64,000 bases of DNA from contig JAVTVY010019603.1 of the NCBI GenBank assembly GCA_036873755.1, positions 17,468 through 81,467 of the forward strand, given 5' to 3'. The notes below the pieces were generated by a model that was given only the letters and a program-made list of their open reading frames with translations, had not been told where the DNA came from and did not search any database. Made by a program: the position numbers and the translations under genes. Shown in pieces: positions 50,811-64,000 of this stretch (position 1 is its first letter; every line of letters starts with the position of its first letter). The stretch comes from Hanleya hanleyi (lineage: Eukaryota; Mollusca; Polyplacophora; Lepidopleurida; Hanleyidae).

Positions 50811-53800
50811 TTACGTCAATCTGTGAGGGGGGAGGAGGGGGGAGGTAAAGAAAAATACTTTTCTTCGCGACCTCGAAGCCCCCACCCCACAAACAACATA
50901 ATTAACAAATTATTAACAAACAACGGTTACGAGTCCCTGTGTTCAAATACAGTACACAGAACTGTCCCACAGAACCCCAGTCCGAACGAAATGGCCAGCA
51001 GTGTTTTTATGAGAAATAATATCTCTTAGTTAATATTGCTGCTCAATACCCGTATGCAGTGTACATGAAGGATTTCGAATATAATTAAGCTCTTCATAAC
51101 ACTACATATTCCAGCCATTCACGCATGTGTTGGGACTGTTCATGTGACGATCATGCGTGGGAAGTGTATAAAGAGTCCAAGGTTCGAAATCCATATTCAA
51201 CTCCAGAAAACTCATAACATATGTTTGGGCTGCGTCAGCTATAACTGGTGAAGCCTCACGGAATACATGTTCTCCTACCACTTTTTTATTTAGTTCAAAT
51301 TGACGGGTTTCACTCAGATTTCATCAAAATAACTCACTCAGGTCAAATATCAAAGATCAAGGTAACTGTGAAATCATTAAAATAGCAAATTTTGTTTCTG
51401 AGTATATACATGTACATGAGGGGAATAAAATGTATCGCACAGCAAAATTGCGGTCAAAGATCATTGTAAAAATCAGGAAATGATTGGAAATCAAAAGAAT
51501 CGCCAGGTAGCCAAATTTACGTCCAAAGCTCAAAGGTCAACGTCCCTGTGGTACCAATTTCTGTAACTTATTGAAAACAATGCAGTTCAGGGGTGTGGAT
51601 TGTGACCAAACTTCAGGAATACCTCAGGCTTATGGCAAACAAGAAACCTATTGAAATTGAACGGTCAAGTTCATTGTATTTTGATATCAATCGTAAAACT
51701 TTTCCAAAAAAACGCAGAGTTTTACACGATGAGAGATTGGGCTGTTAAACAAGACCATTGTGGATCAAAATAAGGAACTCGCTGATTTTTTTTAATTTGT
51801 TCATATACGCAAGTGGATGTATATTATGGATGTGTCGGGTCCACGACTGAAGTCAAAAGGTCAACGGTCAAAATATCATTGGTAATCAACATCTCTTTAA
51901 AATATGAAAAGGAAATTTATTTCCAAATGACATAGTTTCAATCAGTCTCTTGTGCATTATCGAATAACATTGCGAAACAGCAAATCAATTATCGCTGTAT
52001 AACTTGATACTATACGAACTTCATACATTTGACAAGGAAGTGTTGACTAAGAATCGGTAAAGGAAACATACGTATCGGATATCGATGTTGGAGTGGGACA
52101 CTTCAGTGATATCCAATTATATATGTAAGGTGATAACCCGCGGTGTTTTGACCAGTGTCCACTTTCGACGCAGTGGGGACTTGGAAGGAACCGTAGCTAC
52201 TCTGGACATTAACATACCCACAAAAATATATAAGTGATCCAATTAACGCACCGATGTATAGACCCAGTCATTATCACATCGAAATAGTTCAGCTAATTTG
52301 GTAGTGCTTAGTTACGCGGTCTTCTAGTGCAGAATACATGGCAAACCGTGATGGCAGGGTTCAAAGAACACGTTAGGTTTGATGCAGTGCCCGGTCGTTG
52401 GGTGGCTAACAGCCTTGTTTTATCAGCAGACACACATGGTCATCTCTCACCACCCCTCCCAAATGCGTCGGAATATCTTCCATTATCCATACATCACCTA
52501 TACACAGGCTGGCTGGCTGACCCTCGTCTAATGTAACTGTCGACAGGCGATTAGCGAGGCGCTTCCCTCACTCTGCAGTCCAGTAATGCGTCAAGAGCTT
52601 TCCCAGTCGACTGATGCACAAAACCAGAAGGTGTGAAACGATTTTATTACCACGACGGGATTGCAGTCTCACGTACTACCTCAAACTACATGTTTACTTG
52701 GCTTGCTTTTCTCGCTTTCTCTTGGAAGTACTAACCCATCAAGGTAGGTCGGAATATTTGGGTATACCGTAAATGAGTTTCAAACAAATTCAATATAGAT
52801 TTTTCGTAGCCTTTGTGATTTTAGAGCGTTTATATCACAGCACGAGATCAATTTGCCTGTTGAGATTTGTCATGTTTCAGAGATATTTCTATAGTTCGTA
52901 CAAGATTATATGGGGGTCCACTATGTGGTTTGCAAAGGTATATTCCAGACCAGATGACAATAATTTCGATATACCGATTAAGATACAGTGCGTTGACTAG
53001 TTGAGAAAAATAATGTTGTCTCCAGCTCCTGTGGGCAACAAGAAGTCAGATTCAGATAACTAACTATTTAGTCTGAATATGTGCATCATTTTCTCATCTA
53101 TCGCACAGTATAAACAGTTTGTATTCAGAGAGTGAGCGAGTATAGGTAAAGATACTGGTAGAATATTTGTCTAGGACAATTCCAAAAACAGCCGTGGTTA
53201 CATCGAATTAAGAACCCTTAAATCCATGACATTGAAATCGTACTGCATTTACTCCCTTGATGTTGACACTTTGTCGCACGATTCGAAGCGTGTCAGGAGA
53301 ATGTGGTTCATGGTAATTTGATTGGTTAAAATCTAGCGCTATTGCCATTGGTTATAAGGATATAATTGGTAAACTTGTAATGTTTCTTTTAAGTCAGATT
53401 AAATAACAAGGAAAACTGATTAAAAATGTATTAACTAACCCGTAACTACATACATGGCATATTTTCAGAGCAAAATAGCTTTACAAGTTCGTTTTGGGGG
53501 AATTTTTCGTGACCTCGTGTAGTCCAAAAAAGTAGTTTTATTTATCTTTAATATCCATGAAGTATTCATACTGACAAGCCACCAATTGACTTCAAGCTCA
53601 ACTTTCACCACTTCCCCACACGTGTTTTGATGAAATTCTTCCCGACAAAACCAACCTTGCCAAGGCCCGTATTACAAGCCCCTGTTAGTCAAGAATGCAT
53701 ATCAAGTAATCTGGGATTGAGCGTTTGTCGAAAGGAAAGTTTCCTTGGCACCACAGCTGTTAATGTTTCCATGGTAACTTGATTAAAACCTGCGACGTTT

Positions 53801-54556
53801 GACAGTCCCGTAAAGTGGATTCGAGACTTTCATCTCATTAAATCTGATCGGCATAGGCTTTAGTCCCCAGCACCACTGGCCGGCGTGAAATGTTGGACAA
53901 TATAACGGAGACAGACAAAGAAATGCAGGCGCTCTTGTCAGAATATTGTCTGTCATTGTAATCTCGCAATTACTCATCGCGGTATCCCATAATTCATCCC
54001 AAATCTCATCAATCACGAAGCTGTCATGTGAACAAAGGCCGGGTCACATTGTTGAACTGATGGAAATGGTCGATGCTATGAATAAAAAGCACTTTCCGAT
54101 ATTACAGATCTTAAACACGGCAACAAAGATCTGTATCAACTTATCGATTTGGCGTAAAAGATTACAGAACGAAGAACGGACTGCATGGTAATCATAAATT
54201 ACATTTATTTTCCTGAGCATTCGACGCCAAATAACAAAAAACAACACGGTGTATCACATCAAAAAGAGCCCCTCTCATATCGCACTTCATCTGCGCTAAC
54301 TCAGTCAAATCCAATCTCGACAGAGATTTGCCTGGGCTTGTTTGCACCGATATACCTAATTCTTTTACAAGATATACTGGACGCATTTCCCATCTCTCTC
54401 GCAGTCTGAGGATGTTACATCGACAGTTTAGGAGGTTACAAACAATGAGAGAATTTAACGGGATGCTTGGACCGGACGATCAGAAAATAAACCGGAAGTG
54501 TTATCTTGGTGTTAACTGGACAAATGCAAGTGGCAACCACTGAATCCCATTGCACG
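50811..54556. other. AT-rich noncoding region
   Basis: No supported gene. G-rich GGGGGGAGGAGGGGGGAGG at 50826 follows the transposon. Short ORFs (for example 52327-52536 and 53946-54191) show no motif. Confidence 0.45.
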
Positions 54557-57500
54557 CGATATTCTTATCATGATCAGGAACAGAATCGCACCGATTCATG
54601 AACGTTATCGTTCATGAGCGTTATCAATCATGGGTGTGATCATTCATGAGCGTTATCATTCATGGGTGTGATCATTCATGAGCGTTATCAATCATGGGTG
54701 TGATCATTCATGAGCGTTATCATTCATGGGTGTGTTCATTCATAAGCGTTATCAATCATAGGTGTGATCATTCATGAGCGTTATCAATCATGGGTGTGAT
54801 CATTCATGAACGTTATCAATCATGGGTGTGATTATTCATGAGCGTTATCATTCATGGGTGTGATCATTCATGAACGTTATCAATCATGGGTGTGATTATT
54901 CATGAGCGTTATCATTCATGGGTTTGATCATTCATGAGCGTTATCAATCATGGATGTGATCATTCATGAGCGTTATCATTCATGGGTGTGATTATTCATG
55001 AGCGTTATCATTCATGGGCGTGATCATTCATGAACGTTATCAATCATGGATGTGATTATTCATAAGCGTTATCATTCATGGGTGTGATCATTCATGAGCG
55101 TTATCAATCATGGGTGTGATCATTCATGAGCGTTATCATTCATGGGTGTGTTCATTCACAAGCGTTATCAATCATGGGTGTGTTCATTCATAAGCGTTAT
55201 CAATCATGGGTGTGATTATTCATGAGCGTTATCATTCATGGGTGTGATCATTCATGAGCGTTATCATTCATGGGTGTGATCATTCATGAGCGTTATCAGT
55301 CATGGGTGTGATCATTCATGAGCGTTATCATTCATGGGTGTGATCATTCATGAACGTTATCAATCATGGGTGTGATTATTCATGAGCGTTATCATTCATG
55401 GGTGTGATCATTCAAGAACGTTATCAATCATGGGTGTGATTATTCATGAGCGTTATCATTCATGGGTGTGATCATTCATGAGCGTTATCAATCATGGGTG
55501 TGATCATTCATGAGCGTTATCATTCATGGGTGTGATTATTCATGAGCGTTATCATTCATGGGCGTGATCATGGTGAACGTTATCAATCATGGGTGTGATT
55601 ATTCATGAGCGTTATCATTCATGGGTTTGATCATTCATGAGCGTTATCAATCATGGGTGTGATCATTCATGAGCGTTATCATTCATGGGTGTGATTATTC
55701 GTGAGCGTTATCATTCATGGGCGTGATCATTCATGAACGTTATCAATCATGGGTGTGATTATTCATGAGCGTTATCATTCATGGGTGTGATCATTCATGA
55801 GCGTTATCAATCATGGGTGTGATCATTCATGAGCGTTATCATTCATGGGTGTGTTCATTCACAAGCGTTATCAATCATGGGTGTGTTCATTCATAAGCGT
55901 TATCAATCATGGGTGTGATTATTCATGAGCGTTATCATTCATGGGTGTGATCATTCATGAGCGTTATCATTCATGGGTGTGATCATTCATGAGCGTTATC
56001 ATTCATGGGCGTTGTAATTTGTTTTCGAGTAGATTTTGATGGACCTTCACAGCAGCTCACTATAATTCCATTTCTGTTTACATATCAATTAAAATGTCAT
56101 TGTTTTTTGAAAATATGAGTTGACTAATCAGGCGTGCCAAAACGGGGAGATAATCCATTGATGCAGCTCCATTCTCATTGGCATTCCCAGAAAAGCGACA
56201 CACCCCGGTAGATTTTGGCGTCAAATTCAACATACACTAAAAAGGAGACCATCGGTCATATAAAGAAATATATATCGACAATTAATTTTGTCATCGTGCG
56301 CAGATATCGCGCCGATTCATGAACGTTATCATTCATGAGCGTTATCAATCATGGGTGTGATCATTCATGAGCGTTATCATTCATGCGTGTGATCATTCAT
56401 GAGCGTTATCAATCATGGGTGTGATCATTCATGAGCGTTATCATTCATGGGTGTGTTCATTCATAAGCGTTATCAATCATGGGTGTGATCATTCATGAGC
56501 GTTATCAATCATGGGTGTGATCATTCATGAACGTTATCAATCATGGGTGTGATCATTCATGAGCGTTATCATTCATGGGTGTGATCATTCATGAGCGTTA
56601 TCAATCATGGGTGTGATCATTCATGAGCGTTATCATTCATGGGTATGTTCATTCATAAGCGTTATCAATCATAGGTGTGATCATTCATGAGCGTTATCAA
56701 TCATGGGCGTGATCATTCATGAACGTTATCAATCATGGGTGTGATTATTCATGAGCGTTATCATTCATGGGTGTGATCATTCATGAACGTTATCAATCAT
56801 GGGTGTGATTATTCATGAGCGTTATCATTCATGGGTGTGATCATTCATGAGCGTTATCAATCATGGGTGTGATCATTCATGAGCGTTACCATTCATGGGT
56901 GTGATTATTCATGAGCGTTATCATTCATGGGCGTGATCATTCATGAACGTTATCAATCGTGGGTGTGATTATTCATGAGCGTTATCATTCATGGGTGTGA
57001 TCATTCATGAGCGTTATCAATCATGGGTGTGATCATTCATGACCTTATCATTCATGGGTGTGTTCATTCACAAGCGTTATCAATCATGGGTGTGATCATT
57101 CATGAGCGTTATCAATCATGGGTGTGATCATTCATGAACGTTATCAATCATGGGTGTGATTATTCATGAGCGTTACCATTCATGGGTGTGATCATTCATG
57201 AGCGTTATCATTCATGGGTGTGATCATTCATGAGCGTTATCATTCATGGGCGTTGTAATTTGTTTTCGAGTAGATTTTGATGGACCTTCACAGCAGCTCA
57301 CTATAATTCCATTTCTGTTTACATATCAATTAAAATGTCATTGTTTTTTGAAAATATGAGTTGACTAATCAGGCGTGCCCAAACGGGGAGATAATCCATT
57401 GATGCAGCTCCATTCTCATTGGCATTCCCAGAAAAGCGACACATCCCGGTAGATTTTGGCGTCAAATTCAACATACACTAAAAAGGAGACCATCGGTCAT

Positions 57501-60500
57501 ATGAAGAAATATATATCGACAATTAATTTTGTCATCGTGCGCAGATATCGCACCGATTCATGAACGTTATCATTCATGAGCGTTATCAATCATGGGTGTG
57601 ATCATTCATGAGCGTTATCATTCATGGGTGTGATCATTCACAAGCGTTATCAATCATGGGTGTGATCATTCATGAGCGTTATCATTCATGGGTGTGATCA
57701 TTCATGAGCGTTATCAATCATGGGTGTGATCATTCTTGAGCGTTATCATTCATGGGTGTGATCATTCATGAGCGTTATCAATCATGGGTGTGATCATTCA
57801 TGGGCGTTGTAATTTGTTTTCGAGTAGATTTTGATGGACCTTCACAGCAGCTCACTATAATTCCATTTCTGTTTACATATCAATTAAAATGTCATTGTTT
57901 TTTGAAAATATGAGTTGACTAATCAGGCGTGCCAAAACGGGGAGATAATCCATTGATGCAGCTCCATTCTCATTGGCATTCCCAGAAAAGCGACACACCC
58001 CGGTAGATTTTGGCGTCAAATTCAACAAATTCAACATACACTAAAAGGGTGCAATATGAGTTGACTAATCAGGCGTGCCAAAACGGGGAGATAATCCATT
58101 GATGCAGCTCCATTCTCATTGGCATTCCCAGAAAAGCGACACATCCCGGTAGATTTTGGCGTCAAATTCAACAAACACTAAAAAGGAGACCATCGGTCAT
58201 ATGAAGAAATATATATCGACAATTAATTTTGTCATCGTGCGCAGATATCGCACCGATTCATGAACGTTATCATTCATGAGCGTTATCAATCATGGGTGTG
58301 ATCATTCATGAGCGTTATCATTCATGGGCGTTGTAATTTGTTTTCGAGTAGATTTTGATGGACCTTCACAGCAGCTCACTATAATTCCATTTCTGTTTAC
58401 ATATCAATTAAAATGTCATTGTTTTTTGAAAATATGAGTTGACTAATCAGGCGTGCCAAAACGGGGAGATAATCCATTGATGCAGCTCCATTCTCATTGG
58501 CATTCCCAGAAAATCGACACATCCCGGTAGATTTTGGCGTCAAATTCAACATACACTAAAAAGGAGACCATCGGTCATATAAAGAAATATATATCGACAA
58601 TTAATTTTGTCATCGTGCGCAGATATCGCACCGATTCATGAACGTTATCATTCATGAGCGTTATCAATCATGGGTGTGATCATTCATGAGCGTTATCATT
58701 CATGGGTGTGATCATTCATGAGCGTTATCAATGTGATCATTCATGAACGTTATCATTCACAAGCGTTATCAATCATGGGTGTGATCATTCTTGAGCGGTA
58801 TCAATCATGGGTGTGATCATTCATGAACGTTATCATTCATGGGTGTGATCATTCATGAGCGTTATCAATCATGGGTGTGATCATTCATGAGCTTTATCAA
58901 TCATGGGTGTGATCATTCATGAACGTTATCATTCATGGGTGTGATCATTCACAAGCGTTATCAATCATGGGTGTGATCATTCATGAGCGTTATCATTCAT
59001 GGGTGTGATCATTCATGAGCGTTATCAATCATGGGTGTGATCATTCATGAACGTTATCATTCATGGGTGTGATCATTCATGAGCGTTATCATTCATGGGT
59101 GTGATCATTCATGAGCGTTATCAATCATGGGTGTGATCATTCATGAGCGTTATCATTCATGGGCGTTGTAATTTGTTTTCGAGTAGATTTTGATGGACCT
59201 TCACAGCAGCTCACTATAATTCCATTTCTGTTTACATATCAATTAAAATGTCATTGTTTTTTGAAAATATGAGTTGACTAATCAGGCGTGCCAAAACGGG
59301 GAGATAATCCATTGATGCAGCTCCATTCTCATTGGCATTCCCAGAAAAGCGACACACCCCGGTAGATTTTGGCGTCAAATTCAACATACACTAAAAAGGA
59401 GACCATCGGTCATATAAAGAAATATATATCGACAATTAATTTTGTCATCGTGCGCAGATATCGCACCGATTCATGAACGTTATCATTCATGAGCGTTATC
59501 AATCATGGGTGTGATCATTCATGAGCGTTATCATTCATGCGTGTGATCATTCATGAGCGTTATCAATCATGGGTGTGATCATTCATGAGCGTTATCATTC
59601 ATGGGTGTGTTCATTCATAAGCGTTATCAATCATGGGTGTGATCATTCATGAGCGTTATCAATCATGGGTGTGATCATTCATGAACGTTATCAATCATGG
59701 GTGTGATCATTCATGAGCGTTATCATTCATGGGTGTGATCATTCATGAGCGTTATCAATCATGGGTGTGATCATTCATGAGCGTTATCATTCATGGGTGT
59801 GTTCATTCATAAGCGTTATCAATCATAGGTGTGATCATTCATGAGCGTTATCAATCATGGGCGTGATCATTCATGAACGTTATCAATCATGGGTGTGATT
59901 ATTCATGAGCGTTATCATTCATGGGTGTGATCATTCATGAACGTTATCAATCATGGGTGTGATTATTCATGAGCGTTATCATTCATGGGTGTGATCATTC
60001 ATGAGCGTTATCAATCATGGGTGTGATCATTCATGAGCGTTATCATTCATGGGTGTGATTATTCATGAGCGTTATCATTCATGGGCGTGATCATTCATGA
60101 ACGTTATCAATCATGGGTGTGATTATTCATGAGCGTTATCATTCATGGGTGTGATCATTCATGAGCGTTATCAATCATGGGTGTGATCATTCATGGGTGT
60201 GTTCATGCACAAGCGTTATCAATCATGGGTGTGATCATTCATGAGCGTTATCAATCATGGGTGTGATCATTCATGAACGTTATCAATCATGGGTGTGATT
60301 ATTCATGAGCGTTACCATTCATGGGTGTGATCATTCATGAGCGTTATCATTCATGGGTGTGATCATTCATGAGCGTTATCATTCATGGGCGTTGTAATTT
60401 GTTTTCGAGTAGATTTTGATGGACCTTCACAGCAGCTCACTATAATTCCATTTCTGTTTACATATCAATTAAAATGTCATTGTTTTTTGAAAATATGAGT

Positions 60501-62170
60501 TGACTAATCAGGCGTGCCAAAACGGGGAGATAATCCATTGATGCAGCTCCATTCTCATTGGCATTCCCAGAAAAGCGACACATCCCGGTAGATTTTGGCG
60601 TCAAATTCAACATACACTAAAAAGGAGACCATCGGTCATATGAAGGAATATATATCGACAATTAATTTTGTCATCGTGCGCAGATATCGCACCGATTCAT
60701 GAACGTTATCATTCATGAGCGTTATCAATCATGGGTGTGATCATTCATGAGCGTTATCATTCATGGGCGTTGTAATTTGTTTTCGAGTAGATTTTGATGG
60801 ACCTTCACAGCAGCTCACTATAATTCCATTTCTGTTTACATATCAATTAAAATGTCATTGTTTTTTGAAAATATGAGTTGACTAATCAGGCGTGCCAAAA
60901 ACGGGGAGATAATCCATTGATGCAGCTCCAGAATTCTCATTGGCATTCCCAGAAAATCGACACATCCCGGTAGATTTTGGCGTCAAATTCAAATATACTA
61001 AAAAGGAGCAATTACTCCGGTCATATAAAGAAATATATATCGACAATTAATTTTGTCATCGTGCGCAGATATCGCACCGATTCATGAACGTTATCATTCA
61101 TGAGCGTTATCAATCATGGGTGTGATCATTCATGAGCGTTATCATTCATGGGTGTGATCATTCATGAGCGTTATCAATCATAGGTGTGATCATTCATGAA
61201 CGTTATCATTCACAAGCGTTATCAATCATGGGTGTGATCATTCATGAGCGTTATCAATCATGGGTGTGATCATTCATGAACGTTATCATTCATGGGTGTG
61301 ATCATTCATGAGCGTTATCAATCATGGGTGTGATCATGCATGAGCGTTATCAATCATGGGTGTGATCATTCATGAACGTTATCATTCATGGGTGTGATCA
61401 TTCATGAGCGTTATCATTCATGGGTGTGATCATTCATGAGCGTTATCAATCATGGGTGTGATCATTCATGAGCGTTATCATTCATGGGTGTGATCATTCA
61501 TGAGCGTTATCAATCATGGGTGTGATCATTCATGAGCGTTATCATTCATGGGTGTGTTCATTCATAAGCGTTATCAATCATAGGTGTGATCATTCATGAG
61601 CGTTATCAATCATGGGTGTGATCATTCATGAACGTTATCAATCATGGGTGTGATTATTCATGAGCGTTATCATTCATGGGTGTGATCATTCATGAACGTT
61701 ATCAATCATGGGTGTGATTATTCATGAGCGTTATCATTTATGGGTGTGATCATTCATGAGCGTTATCAATCATGGGTGTGATCATTCATGAGTGCTATCA
61801 TTCATGGGTGTGATTATTCATGAGCGTTATCATTCATGGGTGTGATCATTCATGAGCGTTATCATTCATGGGCGTTGTAATTTGTTTTCGAGTAGATTTT
61901 GATGGACCTTTACAGCAGCTCACTATAATTCCATTTCTGTTTACATATCAATTAAAATGTCATTGTTTTTTGAAAATATGAGTTGACTAATCAGGCGTGC
62001 CAAAACGGGGAGATAATCCATTGATGCAGCTCCATTCTCATTGGCATTCCCAGAAAAGCGACACATCCCGGTAGATTTTGGCGTCAAATTCAACATACAC
62101 TAAAAAGGAGACCATCGGTCATATAAAGAAATATATATCGACAATTAATTTTGTCATCGTGCGCAGATAT
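54557..62170 (+). repeat. Composite satellite: 32-bp monomer with 310-bp spacers
   Basis: The monomer is GAGCGTTATCATTCATGGGT followed by GTGATCATTCAT (32 bp), alternating ATCAATCATG and ATCATTCATG forms, so many stretches read as 64-bp dimers. Eight spacers starting GGGCGTTGTAATTTG are at 56007, 57248, 57802, 58326, 59161, 60387, 60765 and 61870. Monomer blocks between them contain roughly 44, 29, 8, 2, 16, 28, 2 and 24 units. The satellite begins after AATCGCACCGATTCATGAACG-like sequence and ends inside the last spacer. Confidence 0.95.
56007..56318 (+). repeat. Satellite spacer, first of eight copies
   Basis: GGGCGTTGTAATTTGTTTTC to GCGCAGATATCGCGCCGATT. Highly conserved among copies. It contains ACAGCAGCTCACTATAATTC and CAATTAAAATGTCATTGTTT. 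The third copy (57802) carries an internal partial duplication from AATATGAGTTGACTAATCAG at about 58052. Confidence 0.9.
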
Positions 62171-64000
62171 GAATTTCGTTTGCAGATATACTGAATAAAA
62201 TAGACTTGTAAGTGGGTCCATCTATCAATTATATTTGACAAACCACACAGCGAGATTCCGTTATGTAAAGGATCATATGGCGTATGCCTAATTGAAATAG
62301 ACGACATTCGAGATTTTTAATCACAGCAAACAAAAATAAAAAAAAAAAAAAATACATTCATTCGACGAATATAGTAAATAGATCATCGTTAATTATGTTC
62401 GAAAATACATGGTATGTGCACACGATGGAATGTAATGCGTGTAAAACAAAATCAACTGTCCAAAATCGCCGAAAATGACACGAAGATTATGGAAATTCGT
62501 GGAAAATTGCTCTTAATGAGATACAATTCGACTGTAATAACTCATTTCGCATCTGAATTGAAGGTTAACCATGAAATTGGTCAAACCTGGTCTTGCTATG
62601 GGAATACAGAACGTGAAAGGTTAATTTTCTCCCGCCGTTAGCGGGTTAGTTCCACCTCACGCTTACTATATCGATCCACCGCGATAGAACACGTAGGAAA
62701 ATCGTATCGACAGGCGAATGATGGAATACGGACCATTCTCAGAGTACATCTAACGAGTCCATTATTTCCAGTTCTGGGCAAGACGCCATCTGGGATTTCT
62801 GTTTTGTTCAGTTAACGGAGAAACCGATGTAAATGTGTGTATGGCTCGAGTCTCAAACACGCGTCGCTGGTCGCCTTCATAATGGATTTTAGTACAATGG
62901 TACTCGTGAATGCAGTCGCCGTTGAATTGCGGCCCTAGAAGAGCACCTGAAACGGTCCATCGCCATAAAATAATATACGCATTCGCCAGATATAGATGTC
63001 GGTGGACAAATAACATCCCCCTGTGAATGTTTTGTGAAGTCGTGTTTACATTTGTAAGGAATGGTGAACGTTGGGAGCCTGTGAACCTTAAGAATGGTAC
63101 AAGGGGCAGTCAGTCGGGTGTACGGCGCGGGTTTGTATACGGTGAGGCGGGGAATTGAGAATGTTCCTGGCAGATGCGAAGCCTGCCACGTCCGACCCTC
63201 GTCCAACTATTGATGCTGAGTTTAGTCGGGTCTTTCTGACTCGGCACGCACGGGCGAGAGTCTATCAAATGCGCGTTAAGAAAGACAGCAGCATTTTCTC
63301 AGCACACTTAAACTACAAAGATGCTCAAGTACGCGCGCTTGGCGTAGAACAATAGAGATACATCACCGTTTGAGGCCTACCACTGCACGTCTTTGAGAGG
63401 TATAAGTGCGCTCCCCGCTTATAGTATCGAGGCGGGCTGGAAATATGTTATGACACAGAATAGACATGTTCTGGGGCGGGCGAGTCTCGTACGTATAATG
63501 TAGCCCAGAAGGCATGTAAACAGTGATTGTATAGTATTACCAGAGGAGATATGCGGGGACTTGGCACGTATTGAAGAGCCCCGTCTTTAACCCTCATGCT
63601 TTGCGTTCAACACAGTCAACTTAATGGTAAGTCGGAAGGCATTCTGTTTCGAATATATTTCGAGATTGAGTATGAAGTTGTCATATTCTGTTTGATGGGC
63701 TTGATATAGTTATATGGGCCTACATCGTGTGTTATATTTTGCCACTAATATGATGGCTAATTGGTGCATCTATTATGTCTGACTTGGTCTATATTGCCTG
63801 CACCAGATGAACGAACACCAGAAATTATAACAATTTAGTCAAGAAACAGAGAAATGGGAGAAATTCGTTGGTACCACGAAGCGGATGTGTATAGTATCCA
63901 CCACTGAGAGTCTCTTCAGAATTCGATTTATCCAAGTAAAGAAAGCAAAAGCAGAAATCTATGGCGTAACAGAAGAAAAAGACTTAAACCTACAACATAA
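62171..64000. other. Noncoding end of window
   Basis: No recognised gene. GCAGATAT occurs at both sides of the satellite border (62163 and 62182). An A-run lies near 62339-62352. Small ORFs at 62414, 62889 and 63155 lack motifs. Confidence 0.45.

Noticed and set aside
54557..62170. CRISPR-like array (32-bp repeats)
   Set aside because: Repeats are contiguous without unique spacers, the long spacers are near identical to each other, and there are no cas genes in this eukaryotic DNA.

Overview
The window is eukaryotic DNA, most likely from a marine invertebrate. The call is an inference from the mobile-element mix: Maverick/Polinton (adintovirus-like) elements with C2H2-PolB and chromodomain-integrase genes, Penelope-like reverse transcriptases, an env-bearing Ty3/gypsy element, tRNA-derived SINEs, a Meta-SINE-like segment and a TTAA-type (piggyBac-like) non-autonomous transposon. 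No confident single-copy host gene was found. Nearly every protein-coding signal belongs to a mobile element, and most carry frameshifts, stops or truncations.

Layout. 1-8.1 kb: a large Maverick remnant cut by the window start. It has a plus-strand PolB C-terminus converging on a minus-strand structural block (PC4-like protein, integrase with chromodomain, membrane protein, packaging ATPase, pX-like protein, coiled-coil protein, minor-capsid candidate, pVI-like protein, adenain-type protease). A tRNA-Leu-like sequence sits at the convergence point. The major capsid gene is absent, and the sequence shows a pVI/protease fusion junction where it would be expected. A CCAAT-box array and a small Gln-rich ORF follow. 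8.368-17.271 kb: a Ty3/gypsy element with LTRs, a 4-bp CTAG target duplication, gag, broken pol and an env-like gene; its 3' LTR was later hit by a Penelope-like 3' tail. 17.3-18.5 kb: another Maverick-like remnant with a RING-finger ORF, followed by a textbook histone-type 3' stem-loop, and a second packaging ATPase.

22.124-31.293 kb: a Maverick-like insertion with a 6-bp target duplication (CGCCTG) and terminal inverted repeats of about 1.3-1.4 kb made largely of a 144-160-bp minisatellite. Inside are a CRE-rich 176-bp minisatellite, a Penelope-like RT, a 21-bp minisatellite and the zinc-finger N-terminus of a PolB gene. 31.9-38.2 kb: a foldback MITE, a SINE, an AT-rich stretch with a Walker-A ATPase relic, and a GC-rich hairpin. 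38.38-47.57 kb: a second 9.2-kb inverted-repeat structure holding a decayed PolB gene that is split by a dimeric tRNA-SINE with a 13-bp target duplication, a 1.5-kb TIR element and a truncated Penelope-like RT.

47.6-54.5 kb is AT-rich intergenic DNA with one small MITE and a 1.1-kb TTAA-flanked element. 54.56-62.17 kb is a composite satellite: a 32-bp monomer broken up by eight copies of a roughly 310-bp spacer, with a 3.15-kb higher-order duplication. 62.2-64 kb holds nothing recognisable. How the genes relate: the Maverick genes form virus-like replication and packaging sets, now inactive. The gypsy, Penelope, SINE and MITE insertions are nested in or between them, so the window is a layered record of successive insertions.
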